Shown here: piece by piece, positions 44,420-56,145 of the stretch | Layout of the letters: every line of letters starts with the position of its first letter | How positions within the stretch are numbered: position 1 is the stretch's first letter | Source of the DNA: Varanus komodoensis | Taxonomy: Eukaryota; Chordata; Lepidosauria; Squamata; Varanidae | Assembly (NCBI RefSeq): GCF_004798865.1 | Contig: NW_025336481.1 | Span: 40,519,619-40,583,618 of the forward strand | Reading direction: 5' to 3' | Length of the DNA: 64,000 nt | The notes under the pieces: generated by a model | The model's database searches: none | What the model was told of the DNA's origin: nothing | The model's input: only the letters and a program-made list of their open reading frames with translations | Translations under genes and position numbers: made by a program

Positions 44420-45438
44420 CCATCTAAGGCAGTTTGATCCCCAGACACCCATCATCCTGGGCTGTGCCTGCGTGCACTCTCTCTTGCCTGAGAGAGCAAA
44501 ACAAGAACAGTGCAGGTCCATCTCACGGAGCCACTGCTAAGGCTGATGGGATATGTGGCAGCCCACTGAGCATCTGGTGGCTGTACAAGCTCTTCTGCTC
44601 TTGCTTTTTATACATTTTTGGGCTCTGCCATTTCCGCCCTGCATTCCCTCCATATTTAGGAGAAATAAACAGAGCTAAGTAGTACCCTGAGCAGCCTGCA
44701 CTTTGTAATGTATTAGTATGTGCCCACTGAGTGATTTTTCTTCATTATTTGTGGGACAAGTGTCAAAGTGCATTGCTTTGAAAAGGTTATGAAAGACTCA
44801 ACACTCAAGAAGAGAACTCAGTGTACAGAATGAATGAATGAATAAACAACATGGAAGTTTACATTCTTGTGGCCTTTAAAATCTCAGCTTCCCAGAAAAA
44901 CATTCAATTCTTAATGGATATTATTAGTAGCTTCCTACGTGGAATCAAAGCTAATCTGCTTTCCAAGAGGAGCAGAGGCAGAAGCAAAAAGGACTCCGCA
45001 CTTCCGTAGCCAAAACTGGTTGGCAAGGGCAGCTGTGAAGGGGTTTTTGTATGTATAGGCACTGAATAACGGAAGCAGGCAAAAGAACAGATTTCACCAG
45101 TGAGCGGAGGAGACTGTGCCCACGAATAGGATTTTGCTGTTTATAGCTCTGGATGGGGAGGACACACATCAAAAACAGTGCGCAAAACATCAGGCAGTGA
45201 CATGGGAGCGGGGACAAATCTGAGTGGGTTATTTTGCTTGAAATTCGCATCCTTCTGAAATGTTGTGAGCCTGCATTAAGTTCGATGTATCAAGAACTTT
45301 TAGATAGATTGTAGGACTAAGGGATACTACAACTGCAAAGATGCAAGATTAGTGCCATGTACACATTCACATGACAGCTCGACAGACAGCATATGCTTAT
45401 GCAGCGCACAGTTGTAAATGTTATATTCTTAACTGCCA
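44420..45438. other. Unique non-coding DNA
   Basis: A short GAAT run at 44830-44843. No repeat family or gene recognised. Confidence 0.42.
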
Positions 45439-45439
45439 T

Positions 45440-45660
45440 TGGAGCACTATTATTATTACTGCTACAGTTACATTGCAACCTTTTTCTTCTTGCAAGACAG
45501 TTCTTGTCCTTTCTATTTGAGCCTCACAACAACCCTGTGAGGTAGATTAGGCCGAGATGCTGTGACTGGCTCAAAGTCTTGTTAGAATACAGATGAGAAG
45601 CCAAATTTTTTGAGTCCCACCCAGTCCAACATTCTAACCACTAAGGTAATGTGCTTCCTT
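45440..45660 (-). repeat. tRNA-derived MIR-like SINE
   Basis: GAGCCTCACAACAACCCTGT and GAGGTAGATTAGGCCGAGAT form the conserved body. CCAACATTCTAACCACTAAG is the complement of the head (GTGGTTAGAATGTTGG). The box-B region is eroded. The body at CCTCACAACAACCCTGTGAG is nearly at consensus. Confidence 0.68.
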
Positions 45661-47325
45661 ACTTCTGCTTAATTAGAACATGTATCCAGTTTCAAACCCT
45701 ATTAAGATAAGATGGGCTGGACTCTTTGGAAAGGAAGGGCACCTGCTCCATTCCTAAGCAAAGCAAAATTGTTCACAGATTCAGTTGCTGAACATTAAAA
45801 TACACTCAAAAAAAGATGATGTCAGTAAAAAAAACAGGCGTTCTTATCCAATGCTAAACTATGTCCCAGTGCAGCCGTGCAGAGAACCAGGTCTGTGTGG
45901 ATGCTTCCAGTCTGTCATCACATGCAAGACTTAAGTTCAGGTTTAAAGTAAACTCTAGTTCACTCAACAAATGACCAATCTAACCCATGTCTGAAGCTGG
46001 CTTGTTTGGCAATTGATTAGAGTTTCTTTTAAGCCACAGTTCTCCATTCTTACCCAACAACAAACCAAGAACCTGCTAAAGCAGCACTGAATGTAACTGT
46101 ATGGGAGGAGGGATGGAGACGGATGCTTCACATGGGCACATTCCTACTCATGCATGTAATGTTAAATTATGATTTCGCATTATGAGCAAACTCACTCATG
46201 CAGAAAAGAGATAGGAGGGGACAGGGTAGTTAAAATACGTGATAAATCTCGACACTGATAAAAACCAGGAACAATAGCTAGTTTCCTTCTCTTGGGAAAG
46301 TGACACATAACAAAGGCCTGTCTGAATGTACTCCATGATTAGATGCAGCAATCAAATTACCCCAAGGTACAGTACCTCGCACAGACAGTGTTATTTAAGA
46401 CATGAAGGAAGTCAATCCACCAAGACTTGGAATCAACAGAAGAATAATGAACAAGATAACAATGCAATTAAAAAGTGACAAAAATGATTTCATGCTGAAC
46501 AGTAAAATTTTCTGAACGACTTCATCTCAACTTTCTTTAGTGCGATTTTTAAAAAAAACCCTGGATTGCGCCTTGTTGCATTCTTTTTCTTCATTACCAT
46601 TTAAGCACTTAGTAAAAGCATTATTCTCTGGAAATTTTATTTGCATAAGTTCTGGATAATGGTGGCAGTGGAACAGATGAGGTACAAAACTGAAAGCTGA
46701 AAACCCCAACCAAAGCCACAGAAATTTTGTGGGCTGGGAAGTCGGCTAGTGTGGATAGTGGTGTCGCATTAATCTTGGGCTGCAACCTCAAAAGATCAGG
46801 TATAAGCCTGAGTTCATCGGCCCCTGGAGAAACGCTGGTGGCAGTAGCTGCCAGAATTCCTTTCCATCCTTTTAGGGAGAAACCCTGTCATCCCCAGACA
46901 GCCTCCGAGTTGGGATTCCCAGTTCTGACCTCAGAGCTGGGAATCACAGCACTGACTCCCCTTCCCATCCACATCAGCATGGGAAGAACATGGCAGCTCC
47001 TTCAAGGTCAGGAATGCAACCTCAGAGCCTGGCAAAAAGGGAAGAAGAGGAACAAGCTGGAGAGGGCAGGGTCTCTAGCCTCCCTCCCCTGTTCTCTGAA
47101 ACAGCTTTGCTAGACAGGGAACAAAACAGAAACATAGGGCAGAAGAACAAGGAGGCAAAGATTCAATGCAATGACTCTGCACCGGATGCCCGTAAGCCTC
47201 TGAGTTTGGGAGCGTATGGCTATCCCTCCTGTAGGATGGTACCATTAAGCTAGTTTTCCACTGGCAGCCCTATGCTGAACAATCTAGTCTCGATCACATC
47301 TAGTCTCAATTATCTGTACACTAGT
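45661..47325. other. Unique DNA; AT-rich 46.38-46.7 kb
   Basis: The AT-rich part lacks any repeat I know. Frames near 46727-47253 have no motif. No exon recognised. Confidence 0.42.
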
Positions 47326-47327
47326 GT

Positions 47328-47482
47328 ATAGTCTGAAGTGCTTGATCCTGCCTAAACTTGGAAGCCATGGAAGGTCAGGTCAAGTCAGAATCTGGATGGG
47401 TGACTTGAGTGCATCATTTTATGATTATTGTTGTAAACCTCCCAGAAAGCTTTGGCTACAGATGGTGATGATGATGAAGAAA
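47328..47482 (+). repeat. SINE with 5S-rRNA-derived head and LINE-like tail, copy 2
   Basis: GTCTGAAGTGCTTGATCCTG, CTAAACTTGGAAGCCATGG and CTGGATGGGTGAC follow 5S rRNA order. The tail ACCTCCCAGAAAGCTTTGGC matches the tail at 14200 kb-scale copy 1 (CTGCCCAGAGAGCTTTGGCT). A GAT-rich stretch ends the copy. It is more diverged in the head than copy 1. Confidence 0.7.
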
Positions 47483-48378
47483 TGAGGTTTATAAGGGATG
47501 ACCCCTGGAAACAGTTTGGAAGCCTCAGCTAGTCAAAAAGAATGAATGATTTAAAGCTTCAGCCCTGGTAGGCCACCCTCTAACTCCATCTCTGGTTTAA
47601 TTTGGGGGCTGTGATTTTTGAGAACCACCTGTCGAGCTTTGGCTATTGGGGAGCAGAGAAGTGAAAGGCAGGAACGACACAGAGTGTGCTTGGCCCAATC
47701 CGAGGCAAGGTGTGATACTGTAAGCGGCACGGATGCTGGCAAGCGTGCAAGAGTGCCAGCCCGTTCTGGCCAGGGCCACATCCTCCTCCACGGATGCCCC
47801 AAGCCATCTCTGCAGCGCCACGCAAGTCCCTAAGAAGCAAGTGCCGCACTGATGCTCAGCAAGAGGCCGACTGCTCCCAAAGTGGGAGTGGTGTCACTAA
47901 CCTGTCAGTGAACCTGCATGCCGTATAACCTTGCTGTATGTCTTCCAGCTATTGATTCCCTAGAACTGGGACCCCATCCAGTTCTTTCCCTGAAGGTGAA
48001 AGCATTGCTCCTTTGCTAACCGCATATGCACCATCTCTCCCTCTGAAAGCGCTTGTTCTCGGTCGTCTTTTCCTACTAGCCAGGAGGAAAAGCAAGGGGT
48101 TGCCCTTTAGTAACTCAAGAGTGGAACTGCTGAAAAGGAAAACTGAGCAGCAGCAAAGAAGAACAGTCCGCTTTTTGTTTCTCCAGAATAATCCATGGTG
48201 GGAGTTCAGGAAGCATCCGTTTGCATTCCAGCTGGAAGGCACTGCTTAAAAAAGACATTGCAAAAGCGCATAACCCTACTTCCCCATTCACTGGAAAAGA
48301 CGTGCTTTGAGAACTGTCTGGTTAACACAATCACCATCCAAGTTTTAGCCATCAGCATATATGGTTAAGTTTTTACAG
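47483..48378. other. Unique non-coding DNA
   Basis: GC-richer around 47640-47830, where frames overlap on both strands without any motif. No repeat recognised. Confidence 0.42.
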
Positions 48379-48379
48379 C

Positions 48380-48494
48380 AGCCTTCTCCCAACCTGGTGC
48401 CCTTGAGACGCATTGAACTGCAATTCCCATAATTCCCAGCCAGCACAGCCAATGAGAAACTGCAGTCCCATATATTTCAACGGCACTAGGCCCA
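48380..48494. repeat. Palindromic MITE (family A), near-complete copy
   Basis: Left arm CTTCTCCCAACCTGGTGCCC with TTGAACTGCAATTCCCAT. Right arm GAGAAACTGCAGTCCCATAT leading to CGGCACTAGGCCCAGAAG. The arms are inverted around CCCAGCCAGCACAGCCAATG, the family centre. Confidence 0.62.
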
Positions 48495-48599
48495 GAAGAC
48501 TGTTCTGAGGGTTGTTGGTAAAATCCTGATCATGCCCAAATTTGATTATTTTGCAGAGAGAGAGAAACTCTTTTCCAGATGAGATTAATGTCACAATTT

Positions 48600-48830
48600 A
48601 ATTATTAGATTTATATCCCACCTTTTTCTTACAAGAACTCACGGTGGCTTACATCATTCTCCTCCTGCTGCTCTCAATCTTATCTCCACAACAACAACTC
48701 TGTAGGTTGGGCTGAGAGCTTGTGACTGGCCCAAAGTCACCCAGTTGACTCTGGCTGAATGGGGACTAGAACCGCAGTCGCCTGAGTCCCAGTCCCACGC
48801 TCTTAACCACTACACCACACTGGCTCTCAT
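48600..48830 (-). repeat. tRNA-derived MIR-like SINE, full length
   Basis: This is the most complete copy. In reverse it shows the tail GATTTATATCCCACCTTTTT and TCACGGTGGCTTACATCATT, the body TGGGCTGAGAGCTTGTGACT and GGCCCAAAGTCACCCAG, the box-B side GGACTAGAACCGCAG, and the head CTTAACCACTACACCACACT with GGCTCT. Both the tRNA-like head and the LINE-like tail are present. Confidence 0.78.
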
Positions 48831-49128
48831 TACATCTCATAGATGTGCATTCCATAGTTAAACTATGTTATATTTGCACAGCCTGGCATGTGAACAGCAA
48901 GTCAGTAAACAAATATCTTCACTAGCACTGCCAAGGAGTTAACGATTTCTTTTTTTAAAACTGATTAACTGGCTGGAAGCAAGTGCATCCATAATATCCA
49001 AAGCTGGAGATGCTCAAAGCTCACGGGAACTGAGGTCACCAGAGTTCTCCTCAAATTCACTTGAGGGGCTGTTCTCCAAGCAGGAGCAGCAAGCGCTCTG
49101 AAACATGCGCTATTAGCAAACCAATTTG

Positions 49129-49206
49129 AGCTTAGGAAAAATGACAAAGAATTTAAATGAAGAAATAAGCTTAGGAAAAATGACAAAGGATTTAAATGAA
49201 GAAATA
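49129..49206. repeat. 39-bp tandem duplication, nearly identical units
   Basis: Units at 49129-49167 and 49168-49206 both start AGCTTAGGAAAAATGACAAA and differ by a single base. The period is 13 codons, and the enclosing frame therefore repeats LGKMTKNLNEEIS as LGKMTKDLNEEIS. There is no other sign that the frame is a gene. Confidence 0.92.
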
Positions 49207-49333
49207 AGCTTCCGCACCTTGTGTTATGCTCCTGGAAATATACTGGAAGGCTACTTGAAGTCCACTTCTAAGGTGGAGAAATTAGGATCGAACTTGTGTT
49301 GCCCTGAGAGTAAAACTTCCCATGTGATTGCCA

Positions 49334-49349
49334 GGAGAGAGAGAGAGAG
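49334..49349. repeat. (GA)n microsatellite
   Basis: About eight GA units. Confidence 0.85.
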
Positions 49350-49389
49350 GCATGGGGAAGTCTGGGCTGTGAACCTGGCCCACCCATGA

Positions 49390-49562
49390 GTTACCCTGGC
49401 TGCCTTGAAGAGCCTGAGAAAAGCCATGCTGGATGAGGCCAAGCGTGCAACTAGTCCAGCGCTCTGTTCGCACGATGGCGAAGCCACAAGCTGGGCAGAA
49501 GTGAAGACTCCCTCCCACCTGTCTTCCCCAGCAACCGGCGCACACAGGAATACTCCCTCGGA
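49390..49562 (-). repeat. CR1-like repeat, 3' fragment
   Basis: AAAGCCATGCTGGATGAGGC and TAGTCCAGCGCTCTGTTCGC match the reptile CR1-like phrase GAGCCCTGCTGGATCAGACC ... TAGTCCAGCATCCTGTTC. Diverged blocks up to TTCCCCAGCAACCGGC follow in the right order. Confidence 0.6.
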
Positions 49563-51155
49563 GACTGGGGGTAACACAGAGCCATCAACACAAGTAGCCT
49601 TTGGCATCATTATGCTGTTGCTTTCATTCCTACGCAGCCCCAAAGCCGAAGTTATCTGCATGGCTCACAACACTACATAAAAACAACACAATAATAGGCA
49701 GTAACGTGCCATAACATCTTAGCCAAAGAAAAACATTAAACAATTTTAAAAAGCTGAAATGTGCAATGAAAAAAAAAGGAAAAATGTTAAAGAAAAATGC
49801 CTAGGGAAGGTGATTGCCTCAAGCTCCTGGATAACCAAGGATATCTTTAAAAAACCGCAGCATGAAGGGCCATCTTCACCTGGCACCAAAAAGATGACAA
49901 GGTTGGTGCCAGGCAGGCTGCAGAGGGGAGGTCTTTCCACAGAGGGTGGCCCCCGCAGAGAAATCCCTCCCCCTTGTTGCCACCCTCTGAGCCCCCCTTG
50001 GAGCTGACACTCAGAGGAAGGCTCCGGAAGGTGAGGTTAGTATCTGAACAGAGTGGCTGGGAGAGGTGCTCCAATAGATACTGCTAGGAAGGCCCCTGGG
50101 CATTGCCCATTGCAATACGCTTGGAATAACACATGGGTGTTGGACCTAATCCATGTTGGAGGTGCCTCCATGGAGTCTTCTGTTGGGCTGAAGACATTGG
50201 GGCAGGGCCACGCACCCTGGCATCGCTCAGGCTCCAGCCAAGTTGGCGTGTGCATGAGCTTGCCCAAAGCTGAGTTTTCGGTCAAGCCAACGGTGGGAGG
50301 AAACTTCTCCAGCCAGAGTCTCTGTCAAGAAGGCTTTCTTTGCCTGCCCTGTGTCTTCCCCCTCCGCCCTCTTGGGATGCTTCTCCCCACTAGCTGTCGG
50401 GGACAGGCTCTGAGGAGAGCCCCATAGGCCAGATTTAGTTTTTGGGCTGAATAATGAATAAAGTATGTGACCCCCTTCCTACCAATCTCATCAGCCTTTT
50501 TCATCTTCCTTTCTTCCCTCCTTCCGTCAAAACTTCAAGAGAAAGAAAGCTGTTGGGCCGATAACAGCGATTTCCACCCCCCAGGCCTGAAGAGAAACAG
50601 GCAAATGCCAAATATTTATCAGACAGAATCAGAAAGATAAACTCACAGTGAATAGCTCAGCTGTTCTACCAAGTCTAACAGCCCCGCAGACATTATGCAA
50701 AGTATCCCAGGCACAGCAGCACTGATGCATTGAGGAAGTCGGCACTAATTATGGGCCCTGTGTAGGAACAATAAAGTTGGACCTAGAATGCATGTTAAAG
50801 GGCAGAAAGAGAGAGAGAATATATAACTGGTATCAGCTGGAGAACATTTCCTCATATGAAAGCACAGACAGAAGACCTCACAGGAGGAAACTGTAAGCTC
50901 TTTCCCCATCTTCCGTTTTCATTTAGGGGGTAAGAATGAGTTTAATCACAGAAGAACACATCCACAGTCATCTTTACAACAATCCTATATGGTAGACCAA
51001 TGCTCTGCACATATCATGCTCCAGCAGTTAAAGCGAAGAGAGAAAACTGTGAGAAAACCACACCAGCAAGTTCACAGCTGAGCTGAGCTTTTGTGTGGGG
51101 TGTTATATCAGTTCATAGCTTGCACTTTTAATCTGGGTTAATACTGACCTGTAAC
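49563..51155. other. Unique non-coding DNA
   Basis: No family or exon recognised. A TTCC-rich patch lies near 50505-50525. Confidence 0.42.
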
Positions 51156-51156
51156 T

Positions 51157-52034
51157 GTCCCCCTTGGAAGGGCATCAATGAAAGACTTGGAAAAGATCAT
51201 GAAGTGTAAAGATATTTCACTGGAAACCAAGGCCAAGATCATCTACATTGTTGTACTCCTGATCACTGTGTGTGGGTGTGAAAGTTGGTGAGTGAAAAAA
51301 GCTGCTTGGAAGAAAATAAAGGTAAAAGTAAAGGTTTCCCCATGACATTAAAGTCCAGTCATGCCTGACTCTAGGGGGCGGTGCTTCTCTCCGTTTCCTA
51401 GCCAAGGGAGCCAGCGTTTGTCCGCAGACAGTCTCCGTGGTCATGTGGCCGGCATGACTAAACACCAAAGCGCATGGAATGCTGTTAGCTTCCTACTGAA
51501 GTGGTACCTTTTTATCTACTTGCATTTGCATGCTTTCGAACTGCAAGGTTGGCAGGAGCTGGGACGGAGCAACGGGAACTCACCCCGTTGTGCAGATACG
51601 AACCGGTGACCTTTCGATCAACCAGCCCAGCAGCACAGCGGTTTAAACCACTGCGCCACCTGCATCTCTCGCGGAAGAAAATGGATGCATTCAAAAGATG
51701 GTGCTGGAGGAGGGCTCTGCAAATACCCTGTACTGACAGAAAGATGAACAAGTGGATCATATATCAAATCCAGTCAGAATTTGCCTTGATGAAACTGAAG
51801 CTGCCATATTTGGTCGCAATATGAGGAGGCAAGAGAAAACAAAAATGCTAGAGAAATTCGAAACCAGCAGCAGAAGAGGAGGACCAACAACGAGACGGCT
51901 CAATTCTGTAAAGAAGCCACAGCCTGGAGTTGACAAGAGCTGAGCAGGGCTGCCAAGACACAGGACATTTTGGAAGGCATCCATTCAAAGGGCTGCCGTA
52001 AGTTAGAGACGACTTGATGGCACGTGACAACTTA
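51157..52034 (+). mobile_element. BovB (RTE) LINE 3' part, interrupted by a Sauria SINE
   Basis: The left piece (51157-51317) encodes MKDLEKIMKCKDISLETKAK followed by IIYIVVLLITVCGCESW, the BovB ORF2 stretch that ends in YGCESW. The right piece (from 51673) resumes with KMDAFKRWCWRRALQIPCT and continues to MKLKLPYL. A shifted part and the 3' UTR with GTTAGAGACGACTTGATGGC follow. Between them lies a SINE flanked by a 10-bp duplication. Removing the SINE would leave the LINE continuous in sequence. The LINE also carries its own stop and shifts. Confidence 0.88.
51318..51672 (-). mobile_element. Sauria-type tRNA-derived SINE inserted in BovB
   Basis: On the minus strand the head GGTGGCGCAGTGGTTTAAAC is a tRNA-like A box, and GGTTCGTATCT (complement of 51594-51604) is the B box of an RNA polymerase III promoter. 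The body contains GCATGACTGGACTTTAATGT and the tail has ACCTTTAC-type repeats, the BovB-like 3' end of this family. GGAAGAAAAT at 51308-51317 and 51673-51682 is a perfect target duplication. The A and B boxes are still close to consensus. Confidence 0.88.
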
Positions 52035-53095
52035 GGTTGCTAGGATGCAGAAAACAAGGATGACAGGAAGATCAAAGGTACCCCGTTCCTTAATGATGGA
52101 CCTATTCCCATCCTTCAGCCCCTATTTTATATCTGCTTCCAGTGGGAAGGCCTCAGGGTTCTTGCAAAAACCCCAAAACTGGACTTGATGAGCCTGGGAT
52201 TGCTTGCTTTAGACCAGTAGTCCAGCTTTACAGGCCACTGCAAGTCAACCTAGAATAGCTTCAGAATGTGACCTTTCAAAATACTTGGTGTCACTGTGCA
52301 AAAAAATCACAATGCATGTGCTTATTTTGGCACTCAGCAATGTGCATTCAGAAGAGATCGTGCTCCCTAGGTCCTTGACTTTTATTTTTATTTTTTTTCA
52401 TATGCTGAAGCCAAGATTTTCAGCATTCTCAAATCTGGGTACAAGTGTTTTTCACAGAATATACACAGCTCCTTGTTTTTAAAAGGAACCCTACATAATG
52501 AAAACGTATTCTTTGAAAGACAAACCTTAAGTTGACAAAATAGCACCATCCCCACACAAGAGGAGGAATATCTTGGAATAACCCACGGATTTGCAGAAGT
52601 ATAAAATAAGCCCTTTCAGGGGGGGAAATCCTTAACATGGGAGAATCCCACATGGTCTAATATGGACTAAGCAGGTTCAGTTGCCAACTGAGGGCCCGTT
52701 GGGAGGAGAAAGAGAACCAGGTCGTCAGAGAATGGGGTACTCTGGAAAAATGTCATGATTGGCTCAACAGGGACATGTGACATTGGAGGGAGGGAAGGAC
52801 ATCTCGTGTGTGTGTTGCACATTTCTAATGCTTCTCTTCGTCTAGTCGGCAAAGTCCTACTGCAGCATGAGCTGGCATTAAAAAGGACAGAAAGACTCAG
52901 TTACTGTGAGATGGTTACGGGGAACTACCTTTGAAAGTTTCTGAGAAGGTTCAGGTAGTTCAGAACCAGGAAATCAGACCACCCCCCTGCCCCAAAACTA
53001 CGTGTCAGTAAGTTCAAAATACCAGAGTTCAAATACCTTCAAACTTCTCCATGACTAAGATCCACAAAGCTGAACTTTTTCAACAATGCCTTTCA
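52035..53095. other. Unique non-coding DNA
   Basis: A T-rich run at 52380-52400. No repeat family or exon recognised. Confidence 0.42.
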
Positions 53096-53099
53096 AAAC

Positions 53100-53305
53100 A
53101 CTGAGTTAAGCCTGCCTTCTGTTATCGGTGTTGCTCACTTATTGCAAGGTTTATTTCTTATAATGTTTTCACCTGTTTTATTGCTCTGTGATATTAATGT
53201 ATCTGTATTAGACTGTTCAATTGATTTTTAAATATATTGGAGTAACCGCCACCACTGGAGTTACTTTGCTTCAAAATAGCAGGATATAAATACCGTAAAT
53301 AACAA
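53100..53305 (+). repeat. Old L2-like LINE 3' UTR remnant
   Basis: AT-rich 3' UTR-like sequence ends in AAAATAGCAGGATATAAATA, resembling the GGCAGGATATAAAT terminus of L2-like elements. No coding part survives, so the call is weak. Confidence 0.35.
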
Positions 53306-55235
53306 TTCAGTGACAGGAACACTTGCATTTCTGCTTTCTGCCCATAACAGTTGGCCAGCATTTGCTTGTTTGTATTATTTATAAGTGACTTTTCCAACGA
53401 GCTGGCAAAAAAGTCATAATTTAAAAGAACAGCCACAAACAGAAAGCAAAATGAAAACAAGGATGTGTATTTACAAGGGCTCTAAATATGATATAAAAGG
53501 AAGACTGAGAGAGAAACCCTATGGTTGCATAGGAAGCATCTAGGAGTCTGCAGGAAATTTTGTTATCCCAGATCCAAGGTCAGAAACAGAGCTCTGGCTT
53601 TGGAGCTGGAGAACCACGTTCCAATATCCTTGCTGAATTGCCAGCCTGGAGAGAACCACATTGCCTGCTTCTCCGAGGTCAGAAAATCAAACTCAAGAAA
53701 GTGGTGAAGTCCAGCTGGGCAGAGAGGAGAAGGAGCTGCCAGGATACGAGGCAGCCTGGGGGCACTCCAACATCCTTCGCTTCCCTTCTGGAGCGTCCCT
53801 GCTAGATAGCTGAAAATGGCCACCTGGCTGTATAGCAGAGACAGGTCCGGGTCCAGGTCCGGAGGTGAAGTTCCAGTATGGAGGCTTATGAGCACTGAGG
53901 ACGTCATTGGTGGGACTGTACCCTAAATGATGAATTGCTGTTTCCAGTGCAGAGATGCAATGATAAATACGATTCGGAGTGTGAAACAAACTCCACCATT
54001 ACTTATTTCCTTATAAAATTTTGATACCACCCAACTGACAGAGGCCTTCAACGTATTAAGGATTGTGAGGTCATAGAGCTCTAGGATACATACTTTTTCC
54101 TTCACCTCAGAACTCAACACTCCTAAAACTCCCAGGCAACACTAAATACTTATCACCTCCTTATCTTAACTGCTAAATTCATTATAAATGTACAGCAAAG
54201 CTCTTATGGTGAAAACTCTCATTTAATACACAGCAGTCACTTGGACCCCAAATAACAATGTGCAAGTGCTTAACGTTTTTCTTCATCCAGTTTAACTGAC
54301 CCCCCCAGCCTGTTAGAGAAGGCCTCAAAACCAACACCACTCCCACGACAGACACAAGTGGTGGGAGGGGATGAAACACTCAGGGTGCTCTCTATGGCCT
54401 CCCAGCCGTGCCTGGGGTTCCACATGTTTATCTGGAGTCCATGGTCCTGCAGCTCCGTGAGTGTTCAGACTAGGGGCTTTGCTTCTGCTTCCCTGATGCC
54501 CTCTGCAGCAACCCGTCTCTGGGTGGACCAGCTCCAGTGGAAAATAAAATTCCAATCCATCCCCAAATAGGAGGGCTAACAATAAATCTACAAGGTGATC
54601 CCTAAATTGGGCCCAAGGCTGGTGCTCAAAATGGAAGCCACAACATAGGATGCTGCTGCTTGCCAGGTACAAATTATTCCACTAGACCAGCCTGGAGAGG
54701 CCAAAAGAATCAAGTAGTGTGTGTCACACTGTCCCTCGGAAGCCTAGAATTCTCTTTCAAACTTGTAGGAGTCAGAAGAGAACAACTCATGACCAAACAG
54801 TATATCCAGAATGCCTGTTTTTTCTGCAACTATGACTAGGCCAAGGACTTGTAAAGACATGAGAAGAATAAGGTCAACATGGAATTCCCATCTCCATCAC
54901 AACCACTAGCAGTTTGCGAAGCAAACAACGCAGCCACAAAACCCCACTGTACTAAAGCTGGCCCTCCAAGTATTCTTCAGTGGCTCATGCTCAACAAACA
55001 AAACCTTGCAAAGCATAAAACAGCAGGGCGAATACAGATCTGGGTGCGCACTATCAAATTATGTCACCTGAAATCCTGGATATAATGGAGGGGCTCCAAG
55101 GCACATGTTAATAGGAAGGCTGAAATCACACACGCCCCACCACAAAGCTTGTGCTACAACATTATTTGTCTTTTAAAGTGTTTACCGGACTCTGATGTTT
55201 TAGCAAGCCAGTGCATTCCTTTGAAAGAGGTCAGG
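53306..55235. other. Unique non-coding DNA
   Basis: Frames up to 115 codons on the minus strand (54325-54672) have no motif. No repeat recognised. Confidence 0.42.
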
Positions 55236-55236
55236 A

Positions 55237-55905
55237 GACAGAGCACGCGGAGGAGGGCCTTCTCTGCAGTGGCACCCTGACTATGGAATGCGCTCCCTAG
55301 AGAGGTCCTCCTAGTGCCATCATTATATGCTTTTCAGCGCCAGGTCAAGACCTTTTTATTTGACCATTATTTGAATGTAAATTGATTTTAACTGTATATT
55401 TATTTATTTAACTTATTTTAACTATGTTATTGTTATATTCAGTCGTGGTAGCCGATTTATTTTGTTTAGTACTTATATTGTAAGCCATCCAGAGATGACA
55501 GTGATGGATGGCCTAAAAAGGGTAAAGGTAAAGGTTTCCCCTTGACGTGAAGTCCAGTCATGCCTGACTCTAGGGGGCGGTGTTCATCTCCGTTTCCTAG
55601 CCGAGGGAGCCAGCGTTTGTCCACGGGCAGTCTCCGTGTCATGTGGCCGGCATGACTAAACACCGAAGTGCACGGAACGCGGTTACTTGCCCACCAAAGT
55701 GGTACCTTTTTATCTACTTGCATTTGCAGGCTTTCGAACTGCAAGGCTGGCAGGAGCTGGGACGGAGCAGGGGAACTCACCCCATTGTGCAAATTCGAAC
55801 CAGCGACCTTTCAACCAGCACAGCAGCACAGCAGTTTAAACCACTGCACCACCTGCAGTCCCGATGGACGGCCTATAAATGCCCTAAATAAATAAATAAA
55901 AATAA
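55237..55905 (+). mobile_element. L2-like LINE 3' end, interrupted by a Sauria SINE
   Basis: The left piece (55237-55515) has GGAGGGCCTTCTCTGCAGTG, CTATGGAATGCGCTCCCTAG, GCGCCAGGTCAAGACCTTTT and the 3' UTR to TTGTAAGCCATCCAGAGATG. The right piece (55863-55905) repeats GATGGACGGCCTA and finishes TAAATGCCCTAAATAAATAA. The SINE between them is flanked by GATGGATGGCCTA (55503-55515) and GATGGACGGCCTA (55863-55875), a 13-bp target duplication with one change. Confidence 0.8.
55516..55862 (-). mobile_element. Sauria-type tRNA-derived SINE inserted in L2
   Basis: Same family and orientation as the copy at 51318. The head GGTGGTGCAGTGGTTTAAAC and B box GGTTCGAATTT (complement of 55791-55801) are visible, and the B box is nearly at tRNA consensus. 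The tail has ACCTTTACCTTTACC. The body is close to the other copy, with the same GGCATGACT and CTAGAGTCAGGCATGACT blocks. Confidence 0.88.
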
Positions 55906-55949
55906 ATTCCTCCCTCTTGAACAGCTTAGCTTGGTCTTAAGAACCAACA

Positions 55950-56145
55950 CATAAAAAGCCCTGCTGGATCAGACCCAAGGTCCACCTACACCTACACCCA
56001 CGCACTCCATACACCTGGTGGCCACCCAGCTGCCCACAGGCTCCCTCCAGCAGGACGGTGCCAGACCTCCCCCTGCCCAAGCCCCTCAGCAACGGGTGCG
56101 TGCAGGCAAGCCACCTCTGGGAAAGGAGGGAGCACAAAGCCGGTT
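55950..56145 (-). repeat. CR1-like repeat, 3' fragment
   Basis: AAAGCCCTGCTGGATCAGAC and CCAAGGTCCACCTACACCTA match the same reptile family as the copy at 49.4 kb. CTGGTGGCCACCCAGCTGCC and CCTCAGCAACGGGTGC continue in order. It begins 45 bases after the L2 tail. Confidence 0.65.
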
